Source: G964020105 sp964020105
Lineage (GTDB): Bacteria; Pseudomonadota; Alphaproteobacteria; WRAU01; Hepatincolaceae
Reading direction: 5' to 3'
Length of the DNA: 64,000 nucleotides
Assembly: GCA_964020105.1 (NCBI GenBank)
Contig: OZ026535.1
Span: 620,001-684,000, forward strand
Below, piece by piece: positions 37,365 through 46,036 of this stretch; position 1 is the stretch's first letter; each line of letters starts with the position of its first letter. The position numbers were made by a program, and so were the translations under genes. The notes under the pieces are model-generated. The model was not told where the DNA came from. It was given only the letters and a program-made list of their open reading frames with translations, and searched no databases.

Positions 37365-39655
37365 ATGTTAGATATTATATCAAATAGGAAACTTAAAGAA
37401 ACTCCAGAAGAGATAGTACAACAAGTATATATAAAAGTTTTAATAAATGATTATGGCTATAAAATTGAGGATATTGCTTTAGAATATTTCGTAAAGAAAA
37501 GTCCATCAGATACAAGTGCTTCATTACCAGTTGATATTGCAATTCAAGAAAATGGGATTTCTAAAATTTTTGTTGCGACAAAAAAACAGATTATAAAGAA
37601 GGTTTTAGTCAATTAAAAAATTAAATGGATTGTGAAAGCGATGTTACGTGGGGTGTTTGGACAAATGGTGCAGATACAAGATAAAAAAAAATTATTAAGA
37701 ACAGTAAAATTAATTATATTGAAAAAAACAATATACCTAAAAAACACTTTACTGATGTTTCAGAGCAAATTTTAAAGAAAGATCTTATTAAAGCTACTAA
37801 TCTTCAGATAATATTTAGGAAAATAAGGGCTTATTTAGCCAGTTCAGAGATAGGAATAACTAGAGATGAAAATATTGCTAAAGAAATAATTAATGTTGTT
37901 TTGTGTAAAGTATATATTGAAAAATTTACACCTAGTGATGAATATTATAAGTTTTATGCAAATCAGGATGATGATAAAAAACAGCCACAAGGATAAAAAA
38001 TATATTTGAGCAAGTAAAAAATAAATATGATGAGGTTTTTTCATTTAAAGATGAAAAAACTCTTACTGATAAATCTTTGTCGTATGCAGTGTGTCGCAAC
38101 TACAAATATATTCATTAACAGATTCAACTAGAAATGCCTTATCAGATGCTTTTGAGAGCATAGTTGGATATTCATTAAAAGGAGAAAAAGGTCAATTTTT
38201 CACACCTAAAAATATTATTAAACTTATGGTAGATATAATAAAACCACAAAAACAACATAAAATAATAGACCCTGCTTGTGCTAGTGGAGGCTTCCTGATT
38301 AAATCTATGTTATTTGTTTGGAAAAATATTAGTAATTTAGCAAAACAAGAAGAGCAAAAAAATTATGCAATGAAAAAATTTTTTGGTATAGAAAAAGATG
38401 ATTTTCTTGCTAAGTTTTGTAAATCATATATGGCAGTTATTGGAGACGGCAAGTCTGGTATAAAAATATTAAATAGCTTATCAACACTAAAGATATTAGA
38501 GTCACATAATATCAATTTACAATTTTTTGATTTAGTTCTTACAAATCCTCCATTTGGAAAAGAGATCTCTATTGAAAATGATTTTAAATCACAATATTTT
38601 TCTTCTAAAGTAGACATTGCATTTTTACAAAGAGCTTTAGATTTAGTAAAGCCAAAAGGTATTCTTGGTATTATTTTATCAGAAGTTGTGTTTCACGCTC
38701 CAACATATAAAAAATTTAGAGATTTATTTTTTAAAAATAATAAAATTATATCAATAATAGATTTGCCACACGATACTTTTAGACCTTTTAATAATGCAAA
38801 ATGTGTTGCGATTATTTTACAAAAGGAAGACAGCAATACTAATTAAAATTTAATAAAAATGATTCATCTTAAAGAAATAGGGCATACAGCACAAGGTAAT
38901 ATCAAATATATTTTTGATTATGATAAAAATATGATTACAGATGAGGTTGCCGATGATGTACCCTCTGTAATAAAATTATTAGAACAAAATAATTTTAACA
39001 ATCATTTTATAAAAAAAATTGAACAAAGCCGTATTATAGACGAAGATATTTACATCCCTAGATATTATTTTGAATTAAGTAACCTTAATAAAGAAAACTT
39101 TATTACTATTGAAAACTTAATTTCTAAAAAGATTATAAAATCCCTTGAAGGTCATGGTTCTCCAGCTTCTCATTTTATAGGAAAAGGTAAATACCCTTAT
39201 GTAAGGGTAAAAGATATTGTTAATTTAGAAATAAATATAAATGAAATGGATAGTATACCAAAAGTTGAATATGAACGATTAAAATGGAAAGAAAGAAAAT
39301 TACAAGAGAAAGATATTGTATTTGTTAGGAGAGGTAGCTATAGAATTGGCGATGTTGGTTTTGTATATAAAAAAGAGCTCAATTCATATATATACAAAAG
39401 AATTACAATTTTTTAGAGTTTTGGATGAAAAAAATAGATACCATATCACAAAAAATAATTTATTAGCTCTATTAAGAAGTAAAAGAACAATTAGAAAATT
39501 TAATATTTATGGATACTACTCTGTCTACAATATATAAAAGGTGGTTAAAAATAAAATTACCTATTTATGATGAACACACAATGAAATTGTTAGATGAAAA
39601 AATCTCTTCTGCCTATAATAAGAGGCAAAAATTTTGGAATATTCTTAATAGTTAG
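37365..39655 (+). pseudogene. Degraded single-chain restriction-modification gene (nuclease/N6-methylase/specificity)
   Basis: The pieces line up in order as one former long protein. 37365-37616: N-terminal HsdR_N-like domain (EEIVQQVYIKVLINDYGYK, LPVDIAI). 37620-38090: CESDVTWGVWTNG, then KIRAYLASSEIG, broken by at least one stop and three frame changes. 38091-38846: N6-adenine methylase with GQFFTPKNI, DPACASGGF (motif I; usually DPACGSGGF) and LTNPPFG (motif IV). After an in-frame TAA, 38859-39416 continues with a target-recognition-like segment (KYPYVRVKDI), then one more frameshift to a C-terminal helix ending ISSAYNKRQKFWNIL. Five or more lesions make function very unlikely. Layout suggests a type IIG or type I-like fused enzyme. 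Confidence 0.85.
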
Positions 39656-39851
39656 TATATGGGTGCGGTTCTAAAACAATCTACTCAATAAGATGAATAA
39701 AACACACTATAAAATAATAATTAGATTTAGCGTACTAGTTCCTTCTTACCAAACATAGAAAAGTAAAGCTAAATTAGTTTTACTTTCTATTCTATTATTA
39801 AATCTAAAAGTAAACACATTTATATAATTTGATCAATATTTCTCACTTATT

Positions 39852-40085
39852 TTATGATGTGTTCAGTTTAAATATCGAAAAAGTAGCCTCAATTGTGAGT
39901 GTGTAATTACTTTTAATAGTATGGGTTAGAGTTTTTCTATTTTTATAACCTTTGTATAACGAAGATGTATCAGTATATAATTGAGCTTCGTCTTGTATTG
40001 ATATATTTTCATTTATTTTTTATATTAACTCTAGTGCTAATTTAGCTCCTCTTTTAATCATATTCACAACTGCCCCCCTATAAAT
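39852..40085 (-). pseudogene. IS1595-like transposase remnant
   Basis: On the minus strand one frame reads GAVVNMIKRGAKLALELI, a stop, then QLYTDTSSLYKGYK, THTIKSNYTL and TIEATFSIFKLN. This is the order of the C-terminal catalytic half of IS1595-type (DDE) transposases: 'vvaMveRgg...', '(i/v)yTDe..aY', 'vnHs..eyv', 'hTNtiEgfwsllKR'. The N-terminal half is missing and the end is truncated by a stop. The segment HTNTIE has been shortened. Confidence 0.6.
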
Positions 40086-40258
40086 AAGGAGTTTTATTTT
40101 AACATAAATTCATACTCCCAAACCCTCTATATATAAAGTATATAAATTATTTACCTTAGTAAAGTATATAACTACCTAAAAAATAGTTGCAAAGTGATTT
40201 TTTATGAAGTATAGTTGTACGGTAGAATAGTTGATTTTGATTTTTTACATCATTTTCA

Positions 40259-40334
40259 GACCCCATCGTCTAGTGGTCTAGGACGACGCCCTTTCACGGC
40301 GTAAACACGAGTTCAAATCTCGTTGGGGTCACCA
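40259..40334 (+). tRNA. tRNA-Glu (TTC)
   Basis: Cloverleaf by eye: acceptor GACCCCA pairs with TGGGGTC, D-arm TCGTCTAGTGGTCTAGGAC, anticodon arm CGCC-CTTTCAC-GGCG with anticodon TTC, T-arm ACGAG-TTCAAAT-CTCGT, discriminator A and encoded CCA (40332-40334). Glutamyl-tRNA also serves tetrapyrrole synthesis in bacteria using the C5 route. Confidence 0.97.
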
Positions 40335-40391
40335 CAGTCATCATACTAACAGTTGTAGCGTAGCATAGTTAATTTTACTATATAATTCGCC

Positions 40392-40470
40392 GATCTCAAT
40401 TATCTAGTATTTGAAGAGGAATCCCTTTCATAAGGTAACTACAAAGTTTAAATCTTGGTAAGCTTCACAA
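40392..40470 (+). pseudogene. Degenerate copy of tRNA-Glu
   Basis: Aligns with the tRNA 57 bases upstream through TCTAGT, CCCTTTCA, and GTTTAAATCTTG, with the CTTTC anticodon loop recognisable. The acceptor stem (GATCTCA with TAAGCTT), the D-stem and the anticodon stem no longer pair, and CCA is replaced by CAA, so it cannot be a working tRNA. Confidence 0.65.
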
Positions 40471-40639
40471 CACTCATTGTAATATATAAAAAATAAGTAC
40501 AAAAATAGTGTAACGAGACAAATTAAATAAGAAGAAATAATTAATTATGTAAATAAAGATAATATTGTACTTTTTTAATACTTACTAATAAATAACTCTA
40601 CCAATATTTATATAATCATCTTTACTTTTTGTAATTAAT

Positions 40640-40870
40640 TACAAAGAGATTTAATTATAAAAAATATAGTAATATTAGATGCAATAAAAAACTATTTGAA
40701 AATAACATAAACAATCAACCATTGATGTGAAAATTAGCTGCAATTGTTGTAAATATTATTTATTAATTGCAAATCCTAAACAACAATTAATCATACATAA
40801 CAAACCTGGCTAATATAACTTGCTCTACTTGTTAGTAATTAATAAGGAGACAATTTTTTAAGAATCACTA
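40640..40870 (+). pseudogene. Second zinc-ribbon remnant
   Basis: Reads KKYSNIRCNKKLFENNINN, then after a frame change DVKISCNCCKYYLLIANPKQQ, then stops. It matches the 25795-25990 remnant (KRY..RRKNCNKKPF; NIKIMCNHYKSYLLIPN), and similarity also continues downstream in the DNA (TTGTTAGTAATTAATAAGGAGA). The two copies carry different lesions. Confidence 0.4.
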
Positions 40871-41310
40871 TAAAATAGTGTATGTTTTTTCTTATTTTTA
40901 AATAATTTCTAAATTTTTCTTTTCATTTTTATTTTCTGCACTTTATAAACCATTTTTATAAAATAATATTTTTACAATGTTGTCTGTTTTATTTTTTATG
41001 AAAAAATAACTACTCCCCTTGAAAGTACTTGTTTAGCGATGTATTATGTAAAAGTTAATTTTGAGCCATTTATAATGGTAATACATATTGTATTTTGGGA
41101 GTTTTGAAGCTGTTTTTGTATTATAATATAGTTACATTTTCCCACTATATTTTGTCTCATTACACTTCTCATTACGGGGAACAGGATTATTAACGCTGAA
41201 AACATTCTACCTTCTTAGTACTAGCAACAAAACAATTCAAAATAATGAATATAGTGGAAAATTAAAACACGTATACCTCTATATCCATTAGTTCCTTATT
41301 TCTCTCTGCC

Positions 41311-41400
41311 TCTTTGAAGCTTGTTTCCCGTGAAACATTTTTCTACTTATCTACTTAGTTCCCAAGTGCTTCTTTGAAGCTTATTTCCACTGAACCATTT
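41311..41400 (+). repeat. Direct repeat of 30 bases at 60-base spacing
   Basis: TCTTTGAAGCTTGTTTCCCG and on (41311-41340) is repeated as TCTTTGAAGCTTATTTCCAC and on (41371-41400), with four to five differences. The first copy holds the parS-like palindrome, the second a decayed version of it. Confidence 0.75.
41322..41337 (+). promoter_or_regulatory. parS-like chromosome partition site
   Basis: TGTTTCCCGTGAAACA matches the bacterial parS consensus TGTTTCACGTGAAACA at 15 of 16 positions. ParB binds this site and spreads to organise the origin region. A weaker version, TATTTCCACTGAACCA (41382-41397), lies 60 bases on. parA/parB are not in the window, so binding is inferred from the motif only. 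Confidence 0.55.
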
Positions 41401-41548
41401 CTCCTCTTGCTCTCCGCTCTTTCCAAATCTCTCTTCCTCGCTCACTATACATTTCTTCCTAAAGATCTTATTTTCTTATGGTTTTATAAAAACCTTCACC
41501 ATTTCACATAGCGAAACATCACTCTTTAAAATACATCAGTCACAATAT

Positions 41549-42784
41549 TTATAATTTATATTCTTTATAAATAGCGTCCATAATATCTGAGCACATTTTT
41601 GTTGGGGAAGTATATGTTCCAGTATTATTAATACCAACATTCTGTCTGTTAGTAAAAATCATGATACCCAAATTAGCTTGATTATTTAAACTTAAACATA
41701 TGCCTGTAAATCCGGTATGACCATATGTATCTTTTGGTCTTTTTTTACCCATATAATCCTTTGAATAATCAAAACCTAACGCTCTTTGTGAGTTATCTGG
41801 AAAAGAGATGCCTTTAGTAAAAATATCTGCCAGTTCTTGTTTATATAAAGTAATATCACCATAAGTCCCCTTATTAAGCAGTAATTGGATTAGTTTTGTC
41901 ATATCTTTTGGTGAAGAAAATAACCCAGCATGGGCTGATACAGAATTCATAGCGTAATAAGTATTACCATCATTAACTTCTCCAATAATTGTGTACTCAC
42001 GCCATTTTGTAAAATCTGTAGATTTTTCTTTAGTGCCAAATATACCTTCATCTAAAAGTTTTTTTTCCCAAAAATTACCCCACTCTGTGGCAACTGCTTT
42101 GCTTTTTTGCTTACCCTGTGTTAGATAACCAGTATCATGCATGGCAAGAGGTTGATAGATTTTTTTACGCAAAAAATCATCAATCCTTTGCCCTGTTATT
42201 TTCTCTATAATAAAACCCAAAGTAATAAATCCCAGATCTGAATAAACTACTTTTTCACCAGTTTTATACTCTAACTTTTCCTTTGCTATATATTTTACTA
42301 TATCAGATCTCTTATTAACATGAATATATAAGGGTCTCCAAGCTGGCAAGCCAGAAGTATGAGTTAGCAGATCATATATCCTTATATGCTTTTTATCTTT
42401 TCTCTTAAATTCTCTTAAATACTTAGACACACTGTCGTGCAGTTGTAATTTATTTTCGCTAATTAAAATCTTAATTGCTACTGTGGTTCCCATAATTTTA
42501 GTAATTGAAGCTAAATCAAATAAGCTTTCTGTAGTAATTTCAACAGGATTCTCTACCAATTTATTAAAATCTTTATAATAGGCATAGCCAAAAGCCTTCA
42601 TATATTTAGTTTCTCCATCTTTTTGAATCACAACCGCCATGGAGGCAGTATCAGACAAAAGTTTTCCTTTCACCAGAGAAATAATTTCATTATCAAGATT
42701 TTCACTAACCTTATTAACCTCCTCACTTGCATACATAGTAATACTAAAAAAAATCATCACCAAAATAATTATCTTTAATCTCAT
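41549..42784 (-). CDS. Secreted serine hydrolase, class C beta-lactamase/EstB-like
   Basis: 411 residues with a signal peptide (cleavage near MYASEE). The serine beta-lactamase-fold motifs are ordered as in the CubicO/EstB family: SITK (Ser-x-x-Lys), YSDLG (Tyr-x-Asp/Asn) and HTGFTG at the C-terminus. Such enzymes act as esterases or D,D-peptidases; true beta-lactamase activity is not shown by the sequence. Isolated on the minus strand after the decayed region. Confidence 0.85.
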   Translation of the reverse strand: MRLKIIILVMIFFSITMYASEEVNKVSENLDNEIISLVKGKLLSDTASMAVVIQKDGETKYMKAFGYAYYKDFNKLVENPVEITTESLFDLASITKIMGTTVAIKILISENKLQLHDSVSKYLREFKRKDKKHIRIYDLLTHTSGLPAWRPLYIHVNKRSDIVKYIAKEKLEYKTGEKVVYSDLGFITLGFIIEKITGQRIDDFLRKKIYQPLAMHDTGYLTQGKQKSKAVATEWGNFWEKKLLDEGIFGTKEKSTDFTKWREYTIIGEVNDGNTYYAMNSVSAHAGLFSSPKDMTKLIQLLLNKGTYGDITLYKQELADIFTKGISFPDNSQRALGFDYSKDYMGKKRPKDTYGHTGFTGICLSLNNQANLGIMIFTNRQNVGINNTGTYTSPTKMCSDIMDAIYKEYKL

Positions 42785-42823
42785 AAATATCCCCCTCCCC
42801 CTAAATATTGTTATATTACAAGT

Positions 42824-43270
42824 TTACTGTAGTAATTCAATTAGCATGTTCATACTAGTCTCTAGTATACTACAACCCATGTAATCAATGGTATCTTTAT
42901 TATGATGGTAAGTAACTTTAGGTTCATTATTAAGCTTTATACTGCAAGTATTCTTTGTACTATTTATAATAACTTTATTGTTATTAGGATGGATATTACC
43001 ATATTCAAATAATGTGTCCAAAAAATCATCAACTGCTGATTTTGCTTCTAAACAATCATCAAATGTCGTGGAATCATAATCTTGATTTTTTGTAATAGTT
43101 AAGCTAATATTGTTTATTCTCATAGTACACTGATCACCATTCTTAATAATAAGCTCTAAGTGATTACTTCCTGAAATAATTATAGATGAAGTATTCTCAT
43201 TAGCAAAAACACCAAAAGAAAGCATTACTATTAACAACCCAACTTTACACCTATATACATATTTATTCAT
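42824..43270 (-). CDS. Small secreted cysteine-containing protein, unknown
   Basis: 148 residues with a signal peptide (cleavage near VFANEN). The mature part has four cysteines (DQCTM, DDCLE, NTCSI, MGCSI) that could form two disulfides. It looks like two short beta-strand repeats (QCTMRINNISLTI and TCSIKLNNEPKVTY). No family recognised. 39 bases upstream of the serine hydrolase on the same strand. Confidence 0.6.
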   Translation of the reverse strand: MNKYVYRCKVGLLIVMLSFGVFANENTSSIIISGSNHLELIIKNGDQCTMRINNISLTITKNQDYDSTTFDDCLEAKSAVDDFLDTLFEYGNIHPNNNKVIINSTKNTCSIKLNNEPKVTYHHNKDTIDYMGCSILETSMNMLIELLQ

Positions 43271-43331
43271 AATTATTCTCCTTACAAAAGATAATTATAC
43301 AGTAAAAAAACAATATGCTATTAATATAAAT

Positions 43332-43360
43332 TTGACTTAATTGATATTTTATATGATAAT
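43332..43360 (+). promoter_or_regulatory. Promoter for rpsD
   Basis: TTGACT (43332-43337), 17-base spacer, GATAAT (43355-43360). It resembles the promoters before 23242 and galE in having TTGACT as -35. It leaves a leader of about 100 bases before rpsD. Confidence 0.55.
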
Positions 43361-43466
43361 TATTCCTATTCCAGAGAAAGTGATTGGTAACAATCCGCCC
43401 TTTTTTGCGCTGGCTAAAAAGAGACTATCAGGACAATATTGATGAAAAATAAAATAGTGGATCAAA

Positions 43467-44081
43467 ATGACTAAAAGACATAATGCAAAGTACAAAATAG
43501 ACAGAAGTCTAGGAGTAAATTTATGGGGTAGAGCTAAATCACCATATAACAAAAGAACTACTCGTCCAGGAGAACACGGTGATAAACCTAGAAGAATGAC
43601 CGACTACTGTAAACAGTTAATAGCTAAACAAAAATTGAAAGGTTACTACGCCAATATAGGTGAAAGACAGTTTAGAAGATACTTTAATGAAGCTAATAGA
43701 AGAGATGGTGATACTTCTCAGACTGTTATAGGGTTATTAGAATCAAGATTAGATTGTGTAGTTTATAGAATGAAATTTGTTCCCACAATGTTTGCGGCAA
43801 GGCAGTTTGTAAACCACGGACATATTACAGTAAACTCTAAAAAAGTAAATATACCTTCTTATTTAGTAAAAGTGGGTGATGTTATTGCAGTTAGATCTAA
43901 ATCTAAGGAGTTGGCATGTGTGCTTGAAGCTATTAATAGCTCAGAAAGAGAAGTTCCTCCTTACGTAGAAGTTGACCACGACAAAATGGAAGGAAAGTTA
44001 TTAAACTTACCAAAACTAGAAGAAGTTCCTTATGCCATACAAATGGAACCAACAATCGTTGTGGCTTTCTATTCAAGATAA
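43467..44081 (+). CDS. rpsD: 30S ribosomal protein S4
   Basis: Primary 16S rRNA binding protein, 204 residues, standard length. MTKRHNAKYKIDRSLGVNLWGR at the start, RPGEHGDKPRR, and the S4 domain LESRLDCVVYRMKFVPTMFAARQFVNHGHITVNSKKV are diagnostic. It is alone here, not in an alpha operon, as in other alphaproteobacteria. Confidence 0.97.
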   Translation: MTKRHNAKYKIDRSLGVNLWGRAKSPYNKRTTRPGEHGDKPRRMTDYCKQLIAKQKLKGYYANIGERQFRRYFNEANRRDGDTSQTVIGLLESRLDCVVYRMKFVPTMFAARQFVNHGHITVNSKKVNIPSYLVKVGDVIAVRSKSKELACVLEAINSSEREVPPYVEVDHDKMEGKLLNLPKLEEVPYAIQMEPTIVVAFYSR

Positions 44082-44093
44082 TTAAAATTCCCC

Positions 44094-44129
44094 AAAAGCC
44101 TCTCTTTTAAAAAAATCGGGAGGCTTTTT
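44094..44129 (+). terminator. Terminator after rpsD, probably bidirectional
   Basis: Stem AAAAGCCTC/GAGGCTTTT (44094-44102 with 44120-44128) followed by T5 on the plus strand and a T4 run on the minus strand. It separates rpsD from the convergent barrel gene that ends at 44132. Confidence 0.75.
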
Positions 44130-44131
44130 AA

Positions 44132-45361
44132 TTATCGTATTTTATCAAAAAAGTATTTTACTGCAATAATAATCTGCCCTTTTTGTTTATAACAACTCTT
44201 AAGCCCATTATTGCAAATAGTTCCAAACTCTTCTCCTTTCCTTCCTATGGGAATAAATAAACTTAAGCTAAGGTCAAATTGCTGATTCCAAGCATAATTT
44301 AATCCTAACATATTAAATGAGCTAAAGTCATGTAAAGAAATAATATTGGAATAATTAAAGGTTGTATATGGAGTGATTTCATTAATTATCCCTAAGGCTA
44401 AGTAATGTTGTCCTATGATATATATATCATTGTTTTTAAGACGTTTTAGCATACTTGGATTAATAGGCTTATTAGGTTCACTTCCAAACTTATTATGGAA
44501 ATACTCTATAAAGTATGTACTAGGTATATCAAATATATAATCTGATTTTTCTACTGCAAGCATTAACATAGTTTTTTTCATATTTCTATCGTACTCTGGC
44601 AACCATATTGCTATATCTGACCTTATTACTGAACTAGCAATAAAATCAGAAGAGAACCCTCCCCCTAGCATGTAATCTGCAAGGTATTGTGCTGTTATTA
44701 TGCTTAAATCATTTTTACTGCTAGAATATAAATATTTAATGGCAAATGTACTATCTTCTACTGTGAGATTTTTTTCTATTAAATCTCTTTTGGGATTAAT
44801 AACAAAAGAAAAATTATTATTATTATTTAAAGAAAAATTATAATACAATAAATCTGTTCCTACTTTATAGTCAGCGTCATAAAATCCTGGTGTTTGCGGA
44901 TTAAAAAAATCTGTAACGTGGAATATTCTTCCTCTGCTCCAAGTTAAAGTTGTTCTACCAAATGTAAGCTCATAGTTTTGATCAAACAAACTAAGATAAG
45001 CTCTATCAATTTTATTAATTAAAATACCGTTATCAGCAAAGGTAAAATCATTATAAAGCCTAAATAAATTTGTACTATCATCTTTTACAATCAAATTTGT
45101 AGGAATTTTTAATAATGATTTTCTTTCATTAGATACACTAGTTAAAAGATGTATTTCTCCTTTAATTTTAGCTGAGTTAGTATAATTAGCAATCAAACGA
45201 TTATCTGCTCTAATTGTATTGATCGTACTATCATTATAAGAGAGTGCAGTTGAGTTAGAAACAGTAACTTCTGCATATAGTAGTTTGGATGAATATAATA
45301 GAAACAGTAGATTGAATAAAATAAATGCTAAGCTTACATTTATCTTGAAAGTTACTTGCAT
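44132..45361 (-). CDS. Putative outer-membrane beta-barrel protein of the ABC envelope operon
   Basis: 409 residues with a signal peptide (core about residues 10-28) and alternating strands; ends IIIAVKYFFDKIR. GRTTLTWSR and TDLLYYN occur in the same order as in the 10737-12287 protein. It is the last gene of a five-gene operon, overlapping the ATPase stop by one base (TAATG), so it is translationally coupled to the transporter. Likely forms the outer-membrane exit or acceptor for whatever the ABC/LolA-like parts move. Confidence 0.6.
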   Translation of the reverse strand: MQVTFKINVSLAFILFNLLFLLYSSKLLYAEVTVSNSTALSYNDSTINTIRADNRLIANYTNSAKIKGEIHLLTSVSNERKSLLKIPTNLIVKDDSTNLFRLYNDFTFADNGILINKIDRAYLSLFDQNYELTFGRTTLTWSRGRIFHVTDFFNPQTPGFYDADYKVGTDLLYYNFSLNNNNNFSFVINPKRDLIEKNLTVEDSTFAIKYLYSSSKNDLSIITAQYLADYMLGGGFSSDFIASSVIRSDIAIWLPEYDRNMKKTMLMLAVEKSDYIFDIPSTYFIEYFHNKFGSEPNKPINPSMLKRLKNNDIYIIGQHYLALGIINEITPYTTFNYSNIISLHDFSSFNMLGLNYAWNQQFDLSLSLFIPIGRKGEEFGTICNNGLKSCYKQKGQIIIAVKYFFDKIR

Positions 45362-46032
45362 TATTGTAATATGGAACCATCTTTAAGCTTGATATTTATT
45401 TCTGCTGTGTTGATAACACTAAAATCGTGAGAGGATAATATAATTGTTGTATTATATTTATCCTTCATATTTTTCATTAGCTGAATTAGTGCTAAAGAAT
45501 TAGCGCTATCTAGATTAGCAGTTGGCTCATCACCCAGGATCAAAGTAGGCTTACCAACTAAAGCTCTTGCAACGGCAACTCTTTGCTGTTGGCCCCCTGA
45601 GAGCTCATTGGGTTTTCTTTTAGCAAAATCTTGCAATCCAACATCACTAAGAGCTTCAGCAGCAAGAGATAGAGCTTTACGTTTTGAAAGTCCTTTTAAC
45701 TGCAAAGGCAAACTTACATTTTCAATAGCATTTAAGACGTTAAACAAGTTATAAGATTGAAAAATAAAACCTAAATTATGCAATCTAAAATCTGCCAGCT
45801 GTGAGCTAGTCATAGTTGTAATATTATTACCATTGATAATAATATTGCCCTCTGTTGGACTATCTAAAGAGCCTATAATATTAAGAAGAGTTGTTTTGCC
45901 AGAGCCAGAGGGTCCAGAGAAAACTATCATTTTACCGCTATTAATATTAAGGGATATCTCCCTAAGCGCATAATGCTGAAGTTTGGCTTGTTTATAAATT
46001 TTTGTTATATTTTGAATTTCTATAAGGCTCAT
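45361..46032 (-). CDS. ABC transporter ATPase (LolD/MacB type)
   Basis: 223 residues. Walker A GPSGSGKTT, signature LSGGQQQRVAVARAL, Walker B TLILGDEPTANLD and the switch His in LSSHD are all present. It belongs to the MacB/LolD/FtsE-type clade by length, by FRLHNLGFIFQSYNLF at the Q-loop and by its two FtsX-type permease partners upstream. Uses ATP on the cytoplasmic side to drive periplasmic movements instead of pore transport (mechanotransmission, known for the MacB family). Confidence 0.9.
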   Translation of the reverse strand: MSLIEIQNITKIYKQAKLQHYALREISLNINSGKMIVFSGPSGSGKTTLLNIIGSLDSPTEGNIIINGNNITTMTSSQLADFRLHNLGFIFQSYNLFNVLNAIENVSLPLQLKGLSKRKALSLAAEALSDVGLQDFAKRKPNELSGGQQQRVAVARALVGKPTLILGDEPTANLDSANSLALIQLMKNMKDKYNTTIILSSHDFSVINTAEINIKLKDGSILQ

Positions 46033-46036
46033 TTTG

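Larger units (their letters stand above)
40213..40470 (+). repeat. Direct duplication carrying tRNA-Glu and its upstream flank
   Basis: The upstream flank AGTTGTACGGTAGAATAGTTGATTTT (from 40213) recurs as AGTTGTAGCGTAGCATAGTTAATTTT (from 40351), and each is followed by a tRNA-Glu-like sequence: intact in the first, degenerate in the second. The unit is about 120-140 bp. Confidence 0.7.
39656..41548 (+). other. 1.9-kb gene-poor stretch with tRNA-Glu and mobile-element debris
   Basis: Apart from the tRNA there is no intact gene. Separate entries cover a transposase remnant, a degenerate tRNA copy, a zinc-ribbon remnant and a repeat holding a parS-like site. The parts from about 40870 to 41280 show nothing I can name. 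Confidence 0.6.

Noticed and set aside
39538..39655. Independent gene after the RM fragments
   Set aside because: The residues continue the C-terminal end of the specificity region, so it is part of the same broken gene.
41311..41400. CRISPR array
   Set aside because: Only two imperfect copies of a 30-base unit, and no cas genes in the window; it is better explained by a parS-like repeat.
43353..43442. A 29-codon ORF (MIIIPIPEKVIG...) just before rpsD
   Set aside because: The best promoter for rpsD has its -10 box at 43355-43360, so this ORF's start codon would not be transcribed.
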